64,000 nt of DNA from the NCBI GenBank assembly GCA_022822005.1, contig JAJECO010000008.1:124001-188000 (forward strand), written 5' to 3'. This DNA is from Candidatus Poribacteria bacterium (lineage in GTDB: Bacteria; Poribacteria; WGA-4E; PCPOR2b). The position numbers were made by a program, and so were the translations under genes. Shown one piece after another: positions 60,386 through 64,000 of this stretch (the first letter of the stretch is position 1; the number at the start of each line of letters is the position of its first letter). Below the pieces are notes generated by a model. It was not told where the DNA came from and did no database searches. It saw only the letters and a list, made by a program, of their open reading frames with translations.

Positions 60386-61012
60386 TTGGTATACCCAGTT
60401 CGCTCTCATTTTCTGTGTGCCGTTTCGGTTTACGCTCGCAGTAATTGTCCGTCGGCTCGCCGCTGATCTGCCTGAAAAATTCCAATCCTCTTTTTCTAGC
60501 TTAGCAGCGTACACCCCTTTGAACTGAAATGGTCTCGGAGCAATTTCCCTTTGCACATCACTAACAGTATTACTGTCAAAGTGAAAGACCATAAGCCAGG
60601 TCGCTTCCGGGTTATGCCCTTGCCAACCGCTTGCATGACGGGATGCCTTAATTTCAACACCCTCATTCGAATATTGAATCGCATTGTTGGAAAACATCCC
60701 ATTGGGCACTAAATCCGGATGTCCATTGTGATATTGATTCTTCACCAAACTGGAGCAGTACTTTGGGATACTGATGTTCGCGAATTCACCAACGATGCTG
60801 CTGAAATTCGATGGCATGAGAAAACTTTCGAGCCGGGGTATCCCCTTTTCATGGAGTTGTTGATTGATGAAGCCCAAGAAACCGATGAAGTCATTCATTG
60901 CCTGACGTATATGCTCTATTGTCAAGCCGTAAGGGAGCACACAATTTGGGTTAAAACAATCAGGACTTATCGGGTTAGGAATACAGGCTGAAACTTCTTT
61001 ATCGTTAGCCAT
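60374..61012 (-). CDS. Putative type II restriction endonuclease (PD-(D/E)xK)
   Basis: A 212-residue protein with a clear nuclease core: NGHPDLVP (P99, D100), then 19 residues on EGVEIKAS (E120, K122), followed by GWQGHNPEATWLMVF. The rest has no family I can name with certainty. Convergent, overlapping position with the methyltransferase supports pairing. The ATG lies 13 bp after the stop of the enolase-family gene upstream, so expression may come from that gene rather than its own promoter. The AT-rich codon use differs from the neighbours, as expected of an acquired system. Confidence 0.8.
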   Translation of the reverse strand: MANDKEVSACIPNPISPDCFNPNCVLPYGLTIEHIRQAMNDFIGFLGFINQQLHEKGIPRLESFLMPSNFSSIVGEFANISIPKYCSSLVKNQYHNGHPDLVPNGMFSNNAIQYSNEGVEIKASRHASGWQGHNPEATWLMVFHFDSNTVSDVQREIAPRPFQFKGVYAAKLEKEDWNFSGRSAASRRTITASVNRNGTQKMRANWVYQLGE

Positions 61013-61025
61013 AGGTCAGATCGTT

Positions 61026-62141
61026 TTAGTGGGCAACAGAGCCATCGGCATGGAAACTTCCGGTGATTTGTCTCGATTGGTAAGGGAATTTCGCCAGCTT
61101 TTCCTCGTTGAGATCCAATCCGATACCGGGTCTATCCGGTACGATTACATACCCGCCGTCACGTTCAAGGGGATGATCCACAATTTCGTTGAAGGCGTCA
61201 GCACCGGTGTGACTCTCGTGCGCGAAGAAGTTGGGGATGGCGGCATCGAGTTGGACAAATGCGGCGAGGTTGACTGGACTGCCCATCAGGTGTGGGAAAA
61301 TGCCTACAAAGGAGGCTTCGGCGAGTGCCGCAATCTTTTTACAGTGCGTGATACCGCCAGCCAATGAAACATCGGGACGGATGAGGCTGACTGTCTTTTT
61401 GTCGATAAGCTCTTTGAATTGCTGAATGTTGTAAAAACGCTCGCCGGTCGCAATCGGGATGTGGACGTGCTGTGCGACGTATTCCAACGCTTCGATACTC
61501 TGCGGCGCGATAGGGTCCTCATAGTACAGGATGCGGAAAGGGGCAAGCTCACCGGCGAGGATGATTGCCTCATCCGGTGTTAGGTTTCGATGGATTTCAA
61601 GCCCTATATCAATACCGTCCCCGACTGCTTCCCGGATAGTTCGTACGATTTCTACAGCGGTTGTAATCGCTTGGGTTGAAGTGCCTTTCTCCCAATCCGA
61701 GAAAAATGGGGTTGTTCGGAGCGAGATGTACCCTTCCTCGACATTTTGGATAGCGCTCTCTGCCCGTTCATCCAACGTGTCTCCACCGACATTGTTGAAG
61801 ACCTTGACCTTATCCCGACACTTCCCGCCGAGCAACTGATAGACCGGCAGGTTGACTGACTTCCCTAAGATGTCCCATAGCGCAACATCAATGGCACTCA
61901 CTGCCGCGCTGATGGCAGCCCCCATGAAGTGGGAATTTCTCGATACCACCTGAAAGTGATGTTCGATATGGGCGGGATCTTTGCCGACATAGTATTCGCT
62001 TAGTTCAAGTATGGTTTGATACACAGTTTTGTGATGCGCCCATAATCCGGCTTCACCGGTGCCGACAATCCCCTCGTCGGTGTAGACCCGAACCAGAAGG
62101 AACCCATCAACCAGAAACGGTGTTACTCTCTCAATTTTCAT
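61026..62141 (-). CDS. Enolase-superfamily sugar-acid dehydratase (second copy)
   Basis: A 371-residue mandelate-racemase-group enzyme: MKIERVTPFLVDGFLLVRVY, VFNNVGGDTL, DIGLEIHRNLTPDE, YYEDPIAPQS, PIATGERFYN and LIRPDVSLAGGITHCKK. The ligand pattern (E in EIH, E in YYED, E in GER) fits sugar-acid dehydratases such as galactonate or rhamnonate types. AAGGTTG precedes the ATG. The HpaI aldolase gene lies 106 bp upstream on the same strand, consistent with consecutive steps. Confidence 0.88.
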   Translation of the reverse strand: MKIERVTPFLVDGFLLVRVYTDEGIVGTGEAGLWAHHKTVYQTILELSEYYVGKDPAHIEHHFQVVSRNSHFMGAAISAAVSAIDVALWDILGKSVNLPVYQLLGGKCRDKVKVFNNVGGDTLDERAESAIQNVEEGYISLRTTPFFSDWEKGTSTQAITTAVEIVRTIREAVGDGIDIGLEIHRNLTPDEAIILAGELAPFRILYYEDPIAPQSIEALEYVAQHVHIPIATGERFYNIQQFKELIDKKTVSLIRPDVSLAGGITHCKKIAALAEASFVGIFPHLMGSPVNLAAFVQLDAAIPNFFAHESHTGADAFNEIVDHPLERDGGYVIVPDRPGIGLDLNEEKLAKFPYQSRQITGSFHADGSVAH

Positions 62142-62170
62142 TTCACAACCTTTCTCTCACTCTGTCTTGG

Positions 62171-62231
62171 CTCATGTTAAGCAATCGTGCAACAGAAACC
62201 GAGTTTTCAAGAAAAAACTCCGTTTCTCTAA
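62171..62231. repeat. Short dispersed repeat with inverted arms
   Basis: GCTCATGTTAAG and GCAACAGAAACC match 15588-15620, then GAAACCGAGTTTTCAAG and AAAACTCCGTTTC form inverted arms. It may act as a terminator for the aldolase gene at 62248. Confidence 0.55.
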
Positions 62232-62247
62232 CGACTCTCCTCCCAGT

Positions 62248-63057
62248 TTAGCTTTTCGACGCTTCGACGATTTCATTGGTGGCAGTTCTGGCATCGCTAT
62301 AACCGTTAATAAGGGCAGTTACATCGTGGCAGCAGTTTAGCCAGCGAGTCCCTTTTTCGACTACGGTACGCATCGGCTCGCCCGGATCGACCGCCGTGCC
62401 CATTGCCTTCCCGTGTGCGCGACATGCCTCACCCACTTTGTCGAAAGCCTCAAGAACAATCTCCTGAGTAACTGGGTGTCCGGGTTCGCGTTCCACGCCG
62501 TAGCTGTGTGCGAGATCGCCGGGTCCTACAAACAACAGATCAATTCCCTCAACTGCGGCGATGGCTTCAACATCGTCCACGCCTTCCTTGTCTTCAATCA
62601 TCACGCCGAGTAGTGTGTTTTCGTTGGCTTGGTCCAAGAACTGGTTGCGTTCAAGCGTACCGAATTGGGAATCCCTGCCGCCGCCCATGCCGCGCAGGCC
62701 GAGGGGGCGGAACTTTGCCATGCGGACCAACTGACGCGCCTCATCTGCACTTCTGCAATGGGGCCAAACCAAACCACCGGCACCTACTTCCAACGTTTTC
62801 ATGACCTGATTGTAGGGACCGTGAGGGATACGAACGATGACATCGAGATCGACCGTTCGTGCAGCCAAAATCATATTGGAGAGTCCATCTAAATTGAGAT
62901 GGCTATGCTCCATATCTATCCATACGCAGCTGTATCCCGCCAGCGCAAGCACCTCTACGACGATTGGGTGGGAAACCCGATTAATCTCTGGAACGGCAAT
63001 AGTTTCACCCCTGAGAAGCGCAGCTTTTGTATGGTTAACCTTGTATTGATTTGTCAT
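62248..63057 (-). CDS. HpcH/HpaI family aldolase (second copy)
   Basis: A 269-residue class II pyruvate aldolase barrel: YSCVWIDMEHSHLNLDGLSN (metal Glu), LDVIVRIPHGPYNQVM, GGLVWPHCRSADEARQL and LLFVGPGDLAHSYG (Asp). Only distantly similar to 51801-52565. It follows the same logic, cleaving a 2-keto-3-deoxy sugar acid. AAGGATAGGG is upstream of the ATG. The dehydratase gene is directly downstream. Confidence 0.9.
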   Translation of the reverse strand: MTNQYKVNHTKAALLRGETIAVPEINRVSHPIVVEVLALAGYSCVWIDMEHSHLNLDGLSNMILAARTVDLDVIVRIPHGPYNQVMKTLEVGAGGLVWPHCRSADEARQLVRMAKFRPLGLRGMGGGRDSQFGTLERNQFLDQANENTLLGVMIEDKEGVDDVEAIAAVEGIDLLFVGPGDLAHSYGVEREPGHPVTQEIVLEAFDKVGEACRAHGKAMGTAVDPGEPMRTVVEKGTRWLNCCHDVTALINGYSDARTATNEIVEASKS

Positions 63058-63167
63058 CTGAATTCCCTATCCTTAACGGTTGCGCTATCACCAGTATTAG
63101 CATAACGCAAGTTCATAAACGACCCGTAGATCGAGCTCGATTTCTGGTGCCTCCCCCAATCAACGCA

Positions 63168-63239
63168 CATGTCGCCCCGCTGGGGCTTGAGGGAATTGGT
63201 TTGCCGACGTTCTATAAACATGCCGCCCCGCTGGGGCTT
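63168..63239. repeat. Paired GCCCC/GGGGC repeat, copy 3
   Basis: Units CATGTCGCCCCGCTGGGGCTT (63168) and CATGCCGCCCCGCTGGGGCT (63219) are 51 bp apart, with TCTATAAA before the second. It lies between the aldolase and the flavin-dependent oxidoreductase. Confidence 0.9.
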
Positions 63240-63340
63240 TGGATTCTGGTGACCTGTTCCTGCTATGTGCATAGCGTTCCGGCTCCATGAGATTGGAGCT
63301 CAAGACTGGAACAAGATTCTGTGCTGAGTGCGATTTTGGT

Positions 63341-64000
63341 TTAGGAGGTAGCAACTGCGTCTGGAAACTGCGGTAGCACCTCGTTGCCGAACCGTTCAAT
63401 ATCTCGCCGGATTGCGCTCGGGGGGATTGCCAACGCGCCAGCACCTATTGTCACACGCTCTAACCCGGGCAACCTCCCTTGGATCGCCGAAATCTTTTCG
63501 AAGACATGGTCCGGTGGTCCGCATATCCATCCACCGCCCTCGACCAGATCGCAGACGGTAGGAAGCCCAGCCAGTGGTGCTTTTTCGGGATCGAAGGTCG
63601 CTCGAATCTGTTCTTCTGTGAGTGTAGGCATTCTTCCCAATGGCGCCAACACCTTGAGTTGTTCTTCAAACCAGACGGAGGCCTCCTGAATTGCCTGCTC
63701 CTCGGTCTCAGCGATATGCACTTGTAGCACGAGTGCCAGATCCTCACCAAGTTCTATGTCGCGCCCAGCGCGTGCGTGTGCTTCTTTCCAGCTCGTGGCA
63801 ATATCATCAACTCGTGGACCTCCGGGGACGACGCCCTTGATACCGTGTTTGACCATAAAATCGATACCTCGTGGGCTCGCACTGAAGATGGGCTGCCAAC
63901 ACTCCACGGGCAGATTAGAGGGACGAGGCACGAGCGTTATCTCCTCCAACTCCTGCCCTCTGTTGAGAACCCTTGCGGGCAGGTCGTAGTGCTCCCCGCG
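63341..64000 (-). CDS. LLM-class flavin-dependent oxidoreductase, C-terminal part (cut by window edge)
   Basis: The frame stays open to the last base of the window, so the N-terminal part is outside. The visible 219 residues include HYDLPARVLNRGQELEEITL, VECWQPIFSASPRGIDFMVK and a terminal LERVTIGAGALAIPPSAIRR with FGNEVLP, matching the later half of luciferase-like monooxygenases (F420- or FMN-dependent). Substrate and electron partner cannot be told. Confidence 0.82.
   Translation of the reverse strand, partial: RGEHYDLPARVLNRGQELEEITLVPRPSNLPVECWQPIFSASPRGIDFMVKHGIKGVVPGGPRVDDIATSWKEAHARAGRDIELGEDLALVLQVHIAETEEQAIQEASVWFEEQLKVLAPLGRMPTLTEEQIRATFDPEKAPLAGLPTVCDLVEGGGWICGPPDHVFEKISAIQGRLPGLERVTIGAGALAIPPSAIRRDIERFGNEVLPQFPDAVATS

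Noticed and set aside
1-64000. tRNA, rRNA, phage or transposase genes
   Set aside because: I looked for T-loop-like GGTTCGAATCC motifs, rRNA-conserved stretches and DDE/Tyr transposase motifs in the translations and found none that hold up.

Overview
The window reads as chromosomal DNA of an uncultured, probably marine, Gram-negative-type bacterium. Signs of this are lipoprotein signal peptides, a PorV/PorQ-type outer-membrane barrel and a menaquinone/ubiquinone methyltransferase. Several phytanoyl-CoA-dioxygenase-like genes occur among enolase-superfamily dehydratases, HpcH/HpaI aldolases, TIM-barrel hydrolases, a DUF6785-type membrane protein and LamG/CBM9-like secreted proteins. This gene style is typical of Candidatus Poribacteria and neighbouring candidate phyla. 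That placement is inference from gene content, not from a marker gene. I saw no rRNA, tRNA, CRISPR array, prophage or transposase gene.

Layout. 1-9.6 kb: a 2OG-Fe(II) oxygenase, a Gfo/Idh/MocA oxidoreductase and a CUT1 sugar ABC transporter (binding protein, two permeases, ATPase). Its ATPase gene is separated from the permeases by two lipoprotein genes with duplicated 5' regions: a tandem cytochrome-P460-like protein and a Met/Asp repeat protein. 9.9-20.4 kb: lipoprotein, DUF5677-like protein, GT4 glycosyltransferase, tsaE-purE, redoxin-fold protein, sugar-binding lipoprotein coupled to ubiE, dioxygenase, Uma2, PorV and a zinc-ribbon protein. 20.6-27.4 kb: amidohydrolase, two toxin-antitoxin pairs (PIN; MazEF), kbl-SDR-thrC and a GT2. 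27.5-34.6 kb: DUF6785 membrane protein and a block of secreted proteins, four of which share one C-terminal tail motif although they have at least two folds, then a HEAT-repeat protein. 35-49.8 kb: sugar and sugar-acid catabolism (Ldh family, amidohydrolase, TIM-barrel isomerase, enolase superfamily, UxuA, aldo/keto reductase, ADH), surface proteins, DegT aminotransferase, beta-helix protein and an orphan NtrC-type regulator. 50.5-64 kb: serine hydrolase, HpaI aldolase, SMP-30 lactonase, Udh-like dehydrogenase, HAD phosphatase, dioxygenase, TPP enzyme, two more enolase-superfamily dehydratases, a convergent type II restriction-modification pair, another HpaI aldolase and a flavin-dependent oxidoreductase cut by the window edge.

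How the genes work together. The 51.8-63.1 kb genes can be read as an oxidative uronate route: uronate dehydrogenase, lactonase, aldarate dehydratase, keto-deoxy-aldarate aldolase. UxuA and its neighbours could handle the isomerase route, and the ABC transporter could import the substrates. Most genes lie on the minus strand.

The intergenic spaces carry several families of palindromic repeats. One is a roughly 130-250 bp element with 13-bp terminal inverted repeats. Others are a paired 21-nt GCCCC/GGGGC unit with about 50-bp periodicity, a GTGGATTTGTCAATCCAC palindrome family, and a family bounded by ACCAAT/ATTGGT. Two repeats enter coding sequence: an in-frame 11-residue tandem insertion in a glycosyltransferase and a repeat-derived C-terminus of TsaE. 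The repeats and the shared C-terminal tail are the least explained signals here.
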